NCBI RefSeq assembly: GCF_040654195.1
Contig: NZ_JBFAHM010000014.1
Span: forward strand, 186,001 to 250,000
Source of the DNA: Hamadaea sp013361475
GTDB taxonomy: Bacteria; Actinomycetota; Actinomycetes; Mycobacteriales; Micromonosporaceae
Length of the DNA: 64,000 bases
Direction: 5' to 3'
Shown here: in pieces, positions 50,430-59,136 of the stretch
Position numbering within the stretch: the stretch's first letter is position 1
Layout of the letters: each line of letters opens with the position of its first letter
Made by a program: the position numbers and the translations under genes
The notes under the pieces: generated by a model
What the model was told of the DNA's origin: nothing
Databases searched by the model: none
What the model saw: the letters and a program-made list of their open reading frames with translations, nothing else

Positions 50430-51287
50430 GTGACCGACCGCAGCCGCCGTGCCGCCGACCGACGTGAACGTCCCGCCCCGGAGGCACCGGCGCCGCTGCC
50501 GTCGCCGGTGCTGGACAGCCACGTCCATTTGGACATCGTGGGGTCGAACGGTTCGGGTTGGTCGGTCGCCGATCAGGTCGCGGCGGCCCGGGCGGTGGGG
50601 GTGGACCGGCTGGTCCAGGTCGGGGTGGACGTCGCCTCGTCGCAGTGGAGCGCCGATCTGGCCGCGGCCGAACCTGCGGTGCTCGCCACGGTCGCCTTGC
50701 ATCCGAACGAGGCCCCCCGGCTGGCCGATCTCGACGGGGCGCTCGCCGTGATCGACTCGCTCGCCGGGCAGCCACGCGTACGCGGCATCGGGGAGACGGG
50801 GCTGGACTTCTTCCGCACCGGCGAGGAGGGCCTGAAGGCGCAGGAGCACAGCTTCCGGGGGCACATCGAGATCGCCAAGCGCACCGGGAAGGCACTGGTC
50901 ATCCACGACCGTGACGCGCATGCCGACGTCCTGCGGGTGCTCGACGAGGCGGGCGCCCCCGACACCGTGGTCCTGCACTGCTTCTCCGGTGACGTCTTCT
51001 TCGCCCGGGAGTGCGTACGCCGGGGGTATGTGCTGTCCTTCGCGGGCACGGTGACCTTCAAGAACGCCCCGCAGTTGCGGGAGGCGGCCGCGCTGACGCC
51101 GCCGTCGCAGATCCTCGTCGAGACCGACGCGCCGTACTTGACGCCGATGCCCCACCGTGGGGCGCCGAACGCCTCCTACCTGATTCCGCTGACGGTCCGG
51201 GCGCTCGCCGAGGCGAAGGGGCTGCCCGTCGAGGAGGTCTGCCAGGCCATCTCGGCCACCGGGGAGCGCGTGTTCGGCCCCTGGTGA
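50430..51287 (+). CDS. TatD-family metal-dependent hydrolase
   Basis: This 285-residue TatD-type TIM barrel has metal ligands HVHLD near the N-terminus, GETGLDFF, HDRDAHAD, HCFSGD and ETDAPYL. TatD proteins are 3'-5' DNases or related hydrolases. ksgA follows after 33 bases; in mycobacteria rpfB lies between the two genes and is not present here. The GTG is supported by the TAGGAT hexamer. Confidence 0.93.
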   Translation: MTDRSRRAADRRERPAPEAPAPLPSPVLDSHVHLDIVGSNGSGWSVADQVAAARAVGVDRLVQVGVDVASSQWSADLAAAEPAVLATVALHPNEAPRLADLDGALAVIDSLAGQPRVRGIGETGLDFFRTGEEGLKAQEHSFRGHIEIAKRTGKALVIHDRDAHADVLRVLDEAGAPDTVVLHCFSGDVFFARECVRRGYVLSFAGTVTFKNAPQLREAAALTPPSQILVETDAPYLTPMPHRGAPNASYLIPLTVRALAEAKGLPVEEVCQAISATGERVFGPW

Positions 51288-51320
51288 AGACGCCCTGGTG
51301 AGGCCGTAGGCTGATCGACT

Positions 51321-52217
51321 ATGACCGGACTGCTGGGGCCGGCGCAGATCCGCGCCCTCGCCGCCAAGCTGGGCGTACGCCCGACGAAGAAGCTGGGGCA
51401 GAACTTCGTTCACGACCCCAACACGGTCCGGCGCATCGTGGCGGCGGCCGGGTTGACCGAGGACGACGTCGTCTTGGAGGTCGGCCCGGGGCTCGGTTCG
51501 CTGACGCTGGGGCTGCTGGAGACCGCTGCCCAGGTGTACGCGGTGGAGCTGGATCCCGTGCTTGCCGCCGCCCTGCCGGAGACCGTCGCCGAGCAGGCGC
51601 CGGAGGCGAAGGACCGGTTGACGGTTCTGGCCGGTGATGCGCTGAAGACCACGGTCGGGGACTTCGCCTCGGCCCCCACCGCGCTGGTGGCCAATCTGCC
51701 GTACAACGTCGCCGTGCCGGTGGTGCTGCACCTGCTTGCGACGTTACCGAGCCTGCGGCACGGGCTGGTGATGGTGCAGTTGGAGGTCGCCGACCGGTTG
51801 ACCGCCGGGCCGGGGTCCAAGGTCTACGGCATTCCGTCGGTCAAACTCGCCTGGTACGCCGAGTCGCGGCTGGCCGGAAAGGTGCCGCCGGCGGTGTTCT
51901 GGCCGGTGCCGAACGTCGATTCCGGGCTGGTGGCGTTCACGTTGCGCGCCGAGCCGCCCGCCGACGTCCCCCGGGAGGATGTCTTCACCGTCGTGGACGC
52001 GGCGTTCGCCCAGCGGCGGAAGACGTTACGGGCGGCGCTCGCCGGGTGGGCCGGTGGCTCGGCGGTCGCCGAGGAGATCCTGCGAGCGGCGGGCGTGGAC
52101 CCGCAGGCGCGAGGGGAATCGTTGACCGTCACGGAATTCGCCGCCATCGCGGCCGCCCGCCGAGCCGTAGCGAGCGAGCCGCCGCGGGCGGTGCCAGACG
52201 GTAGGGTTGCCCGGTGA
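51321..52217 (+). CDS. rsmA: 16S rRNA dimethyladenosine transferase (RsmA/KsgA)
   Basis: RsmA dimethylates A1518 and A1519 of 16S rRNA and checks late 30S assembly. The 298 residues show LGQNFVHDPNTVRRIV, the SAM motif LEVGPGLGSLTLGLL, ALVANLPYNVAVPVV (catalytic NLPY) and the C-terminal FAQRRKTLRAAL. It overlaps ispE by 4 bases. Confidence 0.97.
   Translation: MTGLLGPAQIRALAAKLGVRPTKKLGQNFVHDPNTVRRIVAAAGLTEDDVVLEVGPGLGSLTLGLLETAAQVYAVELDPVLAAALPETVAEQAPEAKDRLTVLAGDALKTTVGDFASAPTALVANLPYNVAVPVVLHLLATLPSLRHGLVMVQLEVADRLTAGPGSKVYGIPSVKLAWYAESRLAGKVPPAVFWPVPNVDSGLVAFTLRAEPPADVPREDVFTVVDAAFAQRRKTLRAALAGWAGGSAVAEEILRAAGVDPQARGESLTVTEFAAIAAARRAVASEPPRAVPDGRVAR
52202..52207 (+). promoter_or_regulatory. 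-10 element TAGGGT, leaderless type
   Basis: TAGGGT is 6 nt before the GTG of ispE at 52214, within the end of ksgA; a second promoter for ispE is possible. Confidence 0.4.
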
Positions 52218-53164
52218 CCGAAGCGTGGTGGCCGGACGAGGACGAGCAGGACCGGCCGTTGCCCAGCACCGTGAAGGTGCGCGTTCCGGCGAAGATCAAC
52301 TTGCATCTGGGCGTCGGCCCGCTGCGCCGTGACGGGTTCCACGAGCTGCGCACGGTCTACCACGCGATCTCCCTTCACGACGAGGTGACCGCCCGCCGGG
52401 GCGACACGCTCACGCTCACCATGGAGGGTGAGGGGGCCGGTTCGCTCGCCCTGGACGACAGCAACCTGATCATCCGGGCGGCCCACGCGCTCGCCGAGTT
52501 CGCCAAGGTCAACGCGCACGCGCGGCTGCATCTGCGCAAGCAGATCCCGCTGGCGGGCGGGCTGGCCGGTGGCTCGGCCGACGCCGCCGCGACGCTGGTC
52601 GCCTGCGACGCGCTGTGGGGGACCGGCGTACCGCGGGACGAACTGGCCCGGCTCGCCGCGTCGCTCGGCTCCGACGTGCCGTTCCTGATCCACGGCGGCA
52701 CCGCGCTCGGCACCGGCCGGGGTGAGGCGGTGAGCCCCGTGCTGGCGCGGGCGCATACCTGGCACTGGGTGCTCGGGCTGGCCGAAGGCGGTCTGTCCAC
52801 TCCGGACGTCTATCGGGAGCTGGACCGGCTGCGGCTGAGCGGCGAGGCTCCAGAGCCGTTGGGGGACACCGACGATCTGATGGCGGCGTTGCGTCAGCGG
52901 GACCCGGCCGTGCTGGCCACCGCGCTCGGCAACGACCTCCAGGCGGCCGCGATCTCGTTGCGCCCGGCGTTGGGTGAGGTGCTGCGGGCGGGCACCGAGG
53001 TGGGTGCGCTCGCCGGCCTCGTTTCGGGCTCCGGCCCCACTTGTGTCTTCCTGGCCGCCAGTGCGGATCACGCCGGTGCGGTGGCGGCTGGGCTGGAGAA
53101 GGCCGGCGTGTGCCGGGCCGTACGCGTGGCGCAGGGCCCGGTGGTGGGCGCCCGCGCCGTCTGA
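52214..53164 (+). CDS. ispE: 4-diphosphocytidyl-2-C-methyl-D-erythritol kinase
   Basis: IspE phosphorylates CDP-ME in the MEP isoprenoid pathway. The 316-residue GHMP kinase has VPAKINLHLGVGPLRRDGFHEL, the ATP-binding IPLAGGLAGGSADAAATL and the C-terminal SGSGPTCVFL. The N-terminus has a short acidic extension (WWPDEDEQD). The GTG start overlaps ksgA. Order ksgA-ispE is the actinobacterial standard. Confidence 0.96.
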   Translation: MTEAWWPDEDEQDRPLPSTVKVRVPAKINLHLGVGPLRRDGFHELRTVYHAISLHDEVTARRGDTLTLTMEGEGAGSLALDDSNLIIRAAHALAEFAKVNAHARLHLRKQIPLAGGLAGGSADAAATLVACDALWGTGVPRDELARLAASLGSDVPFLIHGGTALGTGRGEAVSPVLARAHTWHWVLGLAEGGLSTPDVYRELDRLRLSGEAPEPLGDTDDLMAALRQRDPAVLATALGNDLQAAAISLRPALGEVLRAGTEVGALAGLVSGSGPTCVFLAASADHAGAVAAGLEKAGVCRAVRVAQGPVVGARAV

Positions 53165-53168
53165 CAGC

Positions 53169-53243
53169 GTGATCATTGCGCCGGCCATGCTGGTGAGTGG
53201 GGCATTTCGCCGCGCGAAACAGCGTGGCTGACGCAATGATCAC
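53169..53243. repeat. Family 3 inverted repeat, copy 2
   Basis: The arms 53169-53192 and 53220-53243 pair with three mismatches and start GTGATCATTGCG. The loop segment ATTTCGCCGCGCGAAACA is the reverse complement of TGTTTCGCGCGGCGAAAT in copy 1, so the element is inserted in the opposite orientation. Confidence 0.92.
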
Positions 53244-53261
53244 ACGAAGTAGAGCAGGATC

Positions 53262-55052
53262 ATGGCGAACATCATCAATCTCGACCGGGTCGGCAAGGGC
53301 TACGGCACCGCCGGGCAGCTGCTGACCGACGTGTCGCTGGGGCTGGACGAATCCGACCGGATCGGCGTCGTCGGGCTCAACGGCGCGGGCAAGAGCACGC
53401 TGCTCAAACTGCTCGCGAAGACAGAGGAGCCGGACACCGGCCGGGTCGCGCATCGCCGTGATCTGCGGGTGGCCACCCTGCCCCAGCGGCTCGACCTGCC
53501 GGGCGAGATCACCGTACGCGACGTCGTCCTGGGGACCGCCTGGCTCGACGAGGGGTTCGCCGCCGAGCACGAGTGGGCCGGCGACGCCGGTGTGCGTACG
53601 GTGTTGGACGGGTTGGGCATGCCGGGCATCGGGCTCGATGACCCGATCGGCCCGAAGTCGGGTGGCGAGCGCCGCCGGATCGCCCTCGCCGCGCTGCTCA
53701 TCCGGCACTGCGACGTGCTGATCCTGGACGAGCCGACGAACCACCTCGACATCACCGGCATCGGCTGGCTGGCCGACTGGATCACCACCAAGCTGAAGTC
53801 CGCGCTCGTCGTCGTGACGCACGACCGCTGGTTCCTCGACGCCGTCTGCACCCGCATCTGGGAGGTCGCCGACCAGGCCGTGCGCGCGTACGACGGCGGC
53901 TTCGCGGCCTGGACCCTCGCCCGGGCCGAGCGGGCCCGCCGGGAGCAGGTGTCGGAGGAGCGCCGGCAGAACCTGCTGCGCAAGGAGATCGCCTGGCTAC
54001 GCCGGGGCGCGCCGGCCCGGACGAGCAAACCGCGGTTCCGGATCGAGGCTGCGAACGCCCTGATCGCCGACGTGCCGCCGGTACGCGACTCGGTATCGCT
54101 GGCCCGGATGGCCACCGCCCGCCTCGGCAAGCAGGTGTTCGATCTTGAGAACGTCACCCTCTACGCCGGCCCCAAGAAGATCCTCGACGACGTCACCTGG
54201 CGGGTCGGCCCCGGTGACCGGATCGCCCTGCTCGGCCCGAACGGCGCAGGCAAGACGACCCTGCTCCGGGCGTTGACCGGGCAGCTCCAGCCCGAGTCCG
54301 GCCAGGTGCTCACCGGGCAGACGGTGAAGATCGCGTACCTGTCCCAGGAGCTGGCCGAGCTGCCCGGGGACCTGCGGCTGCTGGAGGCGGTCGAGGAGGT
54401 CGCCAAGCGGGTGCAGGTCGGCGACAAGGAACTGACGGCCACGCAGCTCGCCGAGGTGTTCGGGTTCACCGATCGTCGAGTGTGGACATACGTCAAGGAC
54501 CTGTCCGGTGGGGAGCGGCGGCGGCTGCAACTGCTGCGGTTGCTGGCGGCCGAGCCCAACGTGCTCATCCTCGACGAGCCCACCAACGACCTGGACACGG
54601 ACACGCTGGCGGCGCTGGAAGACCTCCTCGACGGCTGGCCCGGCACGCTCATCGTGGCCAGCCACGACCGCTACCTGGTCGAGCGGGTCACGGAGACGGC
54701 GTACGCGCTGCTCGGCGACGGCCGGATCACCCACCTGCCGGGTGGGATCGACGAGTATCTCGCCCGGTCTCCGGGCCTCGCGCCGCCCGCGGTGGCCGCG
54801 GCGGTCCGGGCGGAGCGGCCCGGTTCCTCGGCGGGGGACCTGCGCGCCGCGAAGAAGGAGCTGGTACGCGTGGAGCGGGCGCTGAGCAAGCTCGGCGAGC
54901 GTGAGGCGAAGCTGCACAAGCAGCTCGCCGACAACGCCACCGACTACGAGAAGGTGGCCGGTCTCGACGCCGACCTGCGGGCGCTGATCGCCGAACGCGA
55001 AGCGCTGGAGGAGGAGTGGCTCACCCTCGCGGAGACCGTCTCCGAGGGCTGA
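53262..55052 (+). CDS. ABC-F family ATPase
   Basis: This 596-residue soluble protein has two ATP-binding cassettes and no membrane helices: Walker A GLNGAGKSTLL and GPNGAGKTTLL, signatures KSGGERRRIAL and LSGGERRRLQL, and Walker B LILDEPTNHLD and LILDEPTNDLD. The C-terminal coiled coil (KKELVRVERALSKL) is like that of Uup. ABC-F proteins bind the ribosome or act in translation factor or resistance roles; which one cannot be told. It is expressed separately from ispE, with a Family 3 repeat between them. Confidence 0.92.
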   Translation: MANIINLDRVGKGYGTAGQLLTDVSLGLDESDRIGVVGLNGAGKSTLLKLLAKTEEPDTGRVAHRRDLRVATLPQRLDLPGEITVRDVVLGTAWLDEGFAAEHEWAGDAGVRTVLDGLGMPGIGLDDPIGPKSGGERRRIALAALLIRHCDVLILDEPTNHLDITGIGWLADWITTKLKSALVVVTHDRWFLDAVCTRIWEVADQAVRAYDGGFAAWTLARAERARREQVSEERRQNLLRKEIAWLRRGAPARTSKPRFRIEAANALIADVPPVRDSVSLARMATARLGKQVFDLENVTLYAGPKKILDDVTWRVGPGDRIALLGPNGAGKTTLLRALTGQLQPESGQVLTGQTVKIAYLSQELAELPGDLRLLEAVEEVAKRVQVGDKELTATQLAEVFGFTDRRVWTYVKDLSGGERRRLQLLRLLAAEPNVLILDEPTNDLDTDTLAALEDLLDGWPGTLIVASHDRYLVERVTETAYALLGDGRITHLPGGIDEYLARSPGLAPPAVAAAVRAERPGSSAGDLRAAKKELVRVERALSKLGEREAKLHKQLADNATDYEKVAGLDADLRALIAEREALEEEWLTLAETVSEG

Positions 55053-55154
55053 ATCGCGGCGTTGTACCCTGCTCGGCGTTGTCTACGTTCCCGGCCGAGC
55101 CCCCGGTCCGCGCGACCCCACCCTCATCCGGGAACCCTCACTCGGGAGTGCGAG

Positions 55155-55592
55155 ATGTTCAAGCACGCGCCGGTCAATCACCCGCTGCGCCCGCTCTACC
55201 GGACCATCGCCGCCGTCTCGGCGCTGGTGACCGTCGCGATCGGAGTGATCGGCTTCTTCGGCACCTCGTCCGACGACTACTTCGCCGCCGGCGACGGCAA
55301 GGTGCTCGGCCTGCTGGGCATGAACCCGGGGCACGCCCTGCTGATGGCCGGCAGCGGCGTCGTCCTCCTGCTGGCGCTGCTCGTCGGCCGCAACGTCGAC
55401 CACGTGGTCAGCTTCCTCTTCGGAGCGGCCCTGATGGCGGTCGGCACGGCCGGCCTGCTGATCATGCGGACGGACGCCAACTTCCTGAACTACCGGATGT
55501 CCAATGTGATCGTGGCGTACGTCATCGGCTCGCTGCTGATGGCGGCCGGCCTCTACCTGAAGTCGGGCCGGGCCACCACCGCCGCCCACTGA
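55155..55592 (+). CDS. DUF4383 membrane protein
   Basis: This 145-residue protein starts HAPVNHPLRPLYRTIA and has four membrane helices (VTVAIGVIGFFG, LLMAGSGVVLLLALLV, FLFGAALMAVGTAGLL, VIVAYVIGSLLMAAGLYL), which is DUF4383. The function is unknown. ATG 55155 follows GGGAGTGCGAG. A paralogue lies 1.2 kb downstream at 56798. Confidence 0.85.
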   Translation: MFKHAPVNHPLRPLYRTIAAVSALVTVAIGVIGFFGTSSDDYFAAGDGKVLGLLGMNPGHALLMAGSGVVLLLALLVGRNVDHVVSFLFGAALMAVGTAGLLIMRTDANFLNYRMSNVIVAYVIGSLLMAAGLYLKSGRATTAAH

Positions 55593-55608
55593 CGGATCCG
55601 TCCTCCGA

Positions 55609-55671
55609 CGCTGGATCAGGGTTTCCGGTCGAACCTTCGCGCAAGATTCGACCTGAAACCCTGATCCAGCG
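55609..55671. repeat. Family 1 palindrome, copy E
   Basis: The arms 55609-55637 and 55643-55671 pair over 29 positions with two mismatches. GGGTTTC/GAAACCC replaces GGGTTCT/AGAACCC of copy A, a compensatory change. It lies after the DUF4383 gene. Confidence 0.93.
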
Positions 55672-55728
55672 CGTATGAGGGGCCGAAACTCGGCTGCGGT
55701 CGTCGCACCCGTCCGACATGCTGGGCGG

Positions 55729-56742
55729 ATGAGTCTCGACATCGCCCTCGCCACCTTGGCCGACCACGACGACGCGTACGCCGTGTATCGCGCGGCCATG
55801 GGGGTGGACAACCCCCGCGGGCCGGTCTTCTCCCGTCGCACGTTCGACTGCTTCGTCACCGATCCGTTCCCCGGCCAGCTCGCCGAGCGGTATCTGGCCC
55901 GGCTGGACGGCACCGCTGTCGGGATGGTCCGGATCGAGGCTCCGTTGCACGAGAACACCGACCTGGCCAACGTCGACGTCATCGTCGCGCCGGAGTTCCG
56001 CCGGCGCGGCTTCGGCCGGGACCTGTTCGCGTACGCCGCCGACCGGGTTCGTGACCTCGGGCGGACGAAGCTGCACTGCGCCACGTTGTACGACGTCGAG
56101 GGCTGTCCGCCCGCTCCGGCCGCGCCCGCGGCCTTCGCCCGGTCGCTGGGCTTCGCGCCGGCGCTGCCCGAGATCGCCCGTCAGCTGGAGATCGCCGAGG
56201 TCGACGAGGCCGTCCTCGACCGGATGCTGGCCGAGGCGTGGGAGCGGGCCGACGGCTACCGCGTCGCCCAATGGCTCGGTACGCCCCCCGACGACCTGAT
56301 CGACGATGTGGCGTACCTCGACGGGCGGTTGTTCTCCGACGCGCCGACCGGCGATCTCGAGATCGAGCCGGAGAAGGTCACCGCCGACCGGGTTCGGGAA
56401 CGCGAGGCCTCGCTCGTCATCCGCGGCCGCAAGACGGTCCACACGGGCCTCGTCCACGAGGCGTCGGGCAAACTCGTGGCCTGGACGACGATCTGCCTCG
56501 ACCCCGATCTGGACAACGGGCAGGCGCTGCAGTTCATCACCCTCGTCGACCCGGACCACCGGGGCCACCGGCTCGGCACCATCGCGAAGGTCGAGAACCT
56601 GCGCCGGGCCCGTCAGGAGGATCCGTCGGTCGCCCGGATCACGACCTGGAACGCGGCCAGCAACGGCTACATGATCTCCATCAACGAAGCGATGGGTTTC
56701 CGCCCGGCCTGGGGTGGTATGGAGTGGCAGCGCGCGCTCTAA
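55729..56742 (+). CDS. Two-domain GNAT acetyltransferase
   Basis: This 337-residue protein has an N-terminal GNAT domain with NVDVIVAPEFRRRGFGRDLF (motif A) and a C-terminal degenerate half with ITLVDPDHRGHRLGTIAKVENL. This double-GNAT arrangement resembles mycothiol synthase (MshD) and several actinobacterial enzymes, but MshD-specific residues cannot be judged here. The substrate is unknown. ATG 55729 has CATGCT 6 nt upstream. Confidence 0.85.
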   Translation: MSLDIALATLADHDDAYAVYRAAMGVDNPRGPVFSRRTFDCFVTDPFPGQLAERYLARLDGTAVGMVRIEAPLHENTDLANVDVIVAPEFRRRGFGRDLFAYAADRVRDLGRTKLHCATLYDVEGCPPAPAAPAAFARSLGFAPALPEIARQLEIAEVDEAVLDRMLAEAWERADGYRVAQWLGTPPDDLIDDVAYLDGRLFSDAPTGDLEIEPEKVTADRVREREASLVIRGRKTVHTGLVHEASGKLVAWTTICLDPDLDNGQALQFITLVDPDHRGHRLGTIAKVENLRRARQEDPSVARITTWNAASNGYMISINEAMGFRPAWGGMEWQRAL

Positions 56743-56797
56743 CGGGAATGGCCTGATTCGCGGGGTGGAGCGGTCGCGCGGATGGGAGAATCCGATC

Positions 56798-57292
56798 ATG
56801 TCGCACATACCGGTCAACCATCGGCTGCGGCCGCTCTACCGGGCGCTGGCCGTCCTCATCGGGCTCTACCTGCTGATCTTCGGGATCATCGGGGCGATCC
56901 AGACCGCCGACGAGCCGTTCTTCTCACGCGGCGACACGGTCGTGCTCGGGCTCAAGACGAACATGGCCTTCTCGATCCTCTCCATCGTCATGGGAGCGAT
57001 CGTGGTGCTCGCCAACCTCTACGGGCGCAACATCGACCACTTCGTCGACCTGGGGGCCGGCGGCCTGTTCATGTTCGTCGGCGTCTTCGGGCTGATCATC
57101 ATCCGGTCCGACTTGAACAAGCTGAACTTCTCGGTCGCGACCTGTGTGGTGTCCAGCCTGATCGGCACCGCGCTGCTCACGATCGGCCTCTACAACCGCA
57201 CCGGCCCGGCCGAGCAGGCCCGCCAGGAGGAGGCCATCCGCGTACCGGGCGGGCAGCATCCGGGGAAGAAGACGGCCAGCCACGCGGTGTGA
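56798..57292 (+). CDS. DUF4383 membrane protein, paralogue
   Basis: This 164-residue protein starts IPVNHRLRPLYRALA, parallel to the gene at 55155, and has four membrane helices plus a basic tail (KKTASHAV). It belongs to the same family, of unknown function. ATG 56798 follows GGGAGAA. Confidence 0.85.
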   Translation: MSHIPVNHRLRPLYRALAVLIGLYLLIFGIIGAIQTADEPFFSRGDTVVLGLKTNMAFSILSIVMGAIVVLANLYGRNIDHFVDLGAGGLFMFVGVFGLIIIRSDLNKLNFSVATCVVSSLIGTALLTIGLYNRTGPAEQARQEEAIRVPGGQHPGKKTASHAV

Positions 57293-57298
57293 GGCCGA

Positions 57299-57323
57299 CC
57301 GCCGGGGCTACTTGCCCCGGCGG
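57299..57323. terminator. Hairpin between convergent genes
   Basis: CCGCCGGGG (57299-57307) pairs exactly with CCCCGGCGG (57315-57323). The right arm lies inside the 3' end of the TetR gene. Confidence 0.6.
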
Positions 57324-58048
57324 GTCAGCAGACCGGGCTTCTGCTCCAACTGGGCCAGCCCGTTCCAGGCCAGGTTGACCATGTGGGCGGCTACCGTCTC
57401 CTTGCGCGGCTTGCGCACCTCGAGCCACCAGCGGCCCACCAGCGACACCATGCCGACGAGCGCCTGCGAGTACAGCTCGGCCAGCTTCGGGTCGTAGCCC
57501 CGCGTCTTGAACTCGGCGCCGAGGATGTGCTCGACCTGGTGCGCGACGTCGTTGAGGACCGAGGAGAAGTTGCCCGAGGCCGACATCACCGGCGACTCCC
57601 GGACGAGCACCCGGAAACCGTTGGTCTCTTCCTCGATGTAGTCCAGCAGCGCCAGGGCGGCCTGTTCCAGGAGCTCACGAGGATGGCCGGCGGTCAGCGC
57701 GGCGGCGATGCGGTCCAGCAGCGAGCGCACCTCCCGGTCCACGACGACCGCGTACAGGCCCTCCTTGCCACCGAAGTGCTCGTAGACCACCGGCTTGGAG
57801 ACCTTGGCCCGGGCCGCGACCTCCTCGATCGAGGTCGCGTCGAACCCGCGCTCCGCGAACAGCTGCCGCCCGATGGCGATCAGCTGCTCGCGACGCTGCG
57901 CCGCCGACATGCGGACCCGCCCCTTGGCCGTCGTGCGCTCGGCCGCCGGTCGCGCCGCCTGGTCGCGTACTCGCGCTTCTTCCACGCCGCCATCCTGCCA
58001 GGCCGACGCCCCCGCGGGTCGCTCCGGCAGTGCGGCGGTGAAGGTCAC
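57308..58048 (-). CDS. TetR-family regulator next to a fatty-acyl desaturase
   Basis: This 246-residue TetR protein has the N-terminal helix-turn-helix (RREQLIAIGRQLFAERGF, EVAARAKVSKPVVYEHFG) and a C-terminal ligand-binding domain (GFRVLVRESPVMSASG). The GTG start overlaps the stop of the desaturase gene (GTGA), so the two are co-translated; GTG 57985 nearer the domain is an alternative. It probably represses the operon through the palindrome at 59137-59163. Confidence 0.9.
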   Translation of the reverse strand: MTFTAALPERPAGASAWQDGGVEEARVRDQAARPAAERTTAKGRVRMSAAQRREQLIAIGRQLFAERGFDATSIEEVAARAKVSKPVVYEHFGGKEGLYAVVVDREVRSLLDRIAAALTAGHPRELLEQAALALLDYIEEETNGFRVLVRESPVMSASGNFSSVLNDVAHQVEHILGAEFKTRGYDPKLAELYSQALVGMVSLVGRWWLEVRKPRKETVAAHMVNLAWNGLAQLEQKPGLLTRRGK

Positions 58049-59085
58049 CGGCCGAGGCGGCCGGCGCTCGCCTGAGCGCCCTCCACCAGCTTCGAGGCCA
58101 GCCGGTCACGCTTGGGCCAGCGCACATTGGTCGCCCAGCCGGCCTTCTCGAAGAGCCAGATGGTACGCGCGGAGATGTCGATCTGGCCCTTCATGACCCC
58201 GTGCCGGGCGCAGGTCGGGTCGGAGTGGTGCAGGTTGTGCCAGCTCTCGCCGAACGACAGGATCGCCAGCGGCCAGAAGTTGGAGGCCTTGTCGCCGTCG
58301 CGGGTCTCGAACGGGCGCTCGCCGTACACGTGGCAGATCGAGTTGATGGACCACGTGACGTGGTGCAGCAGGCCGACCCGGACCAGCCCGGCCCAGAAGA
58401 ACGCGGTCAGCGCGCCCTGCCAGGACCAGGTGACCAGGCCGCCGACGGCGGCCGGGGCGAGCAGCGAGACGGCGATGAGGGTGGGGAAGAGCTTGTCGAC
58501 CTTCTGGATGTCCTTGTCGGCCACCAGATCCGGGGCGAACCGCGCGCGGTTGGTCATCTCCCGCTTGAACAGCCAGCCCATGTGCGCGTAGAACAGGCCC
58601 TTGGTCAGCGCCCAGAACGAGGTGCCGAAGCGCCACGGCGAGTGGGGGTCGCCCTCGTTGTCGGAGAACGCGTGGTGGCGGCGGTGGTCGGCGACCCACT
58701 GGGTGGGCGAGCCCTCGACCGCGAAGGAGCCTGCGACCGCGAGCGTCACGCGCAGCCATCGGGTGGCCTTGAACGAGCCGTGGGTGAGGTAGCGGTGGAA
58801 GCCGACCGTGATGCCCATCCCGGCCACGCAGTACCAGACTCCGAAGATCGCGACGTCGACCCAGGACAGCCAGCCGCCCCAGGCCACCGGGATCGCGGCG
58901 ATCAGCGCGATGAACGGGATGACGACGAACGCCCACAGGCTGATCAGCACACCGGTCGACTGCGCGCCCTCGGTGAGCGGCTTCGGTCCCCGGATGGTCT
59001 GCTCGATCTCGGCGGCGCCGGTCGCGTTGGTCTCGAGGTCGGCCGTCACCGTTGACTTCGTGGCCGCGTGGACGTCTGTGCTCAT
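58045..59085 (-). CDS. Acyl-CoA (stearoyl-type) delta-9 desaturase
   Basis: This 346-residue integral membrane di-iron desaturase introduces a double bond into saturated fatty acyl chains. The three His boxes are complete: HRYLTH, HRRHH and HNLHH. The hydrophobic segments fit four membrane helices (WAFVVIPFIALIAAIPVAWGG first). Electron donors are expected to be a ferredoxin or reductase elsewhere. ATG 59085 is chosen. It is first gene of the operon with the TetR gene, behind the 59137 palindrome. Confidence 0.93.
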   Translation of the reverse strand: MSTDVHAATKSTVTADLETNATGAAEIEQTIRGPKPLTEGAQSTGVLISLWAFVVIPFIALIAAIPVAWGGWLSWVDVAIFGVWYCVAGMGITVGFHRYLTHGSFKATRWLRVTLAVAGSFAVEGSPTQWVADHRRHHAFSDNEGDPHSPWRFGTSFWALTKGLFYAHMGWLFKREMTNRARFAPDLVADKDIQKVDKLFPTLIAVSLLAPAAVGGLVTWSWQGALTAFFWAGLVRVGLLHHVTWSINSICHVYGERPFETRDGDKASNFWPLAILSFGESWHNLHHSDPTCARHGVMKGQIDISARTIWLFEKAGWATNVRWPKRDRLASKLVEGAQASAGRLGR

Positions 59086-59136
59086 GGGCAATGGCACCTC
59101 ACTGTGCTGGGCGGGGGTGGGGCGGTCTCTTACGCC

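Noticed and set aside
50430..51321. An rpfB gene expected between tatD and ksgA
   Set aside because: Only 33 bases separate the two genes, and no resuscitation-promoting-factor domain is present anywhere in the window.
6058..55671. CRISPR array as explanation for the repeated palindromes
   Set aside because: Copies are single, 4 to 24 kb apart, with no regular spacers and no cas genes; the RecB-like nuclease at 21596 lacks Cas neighbours.
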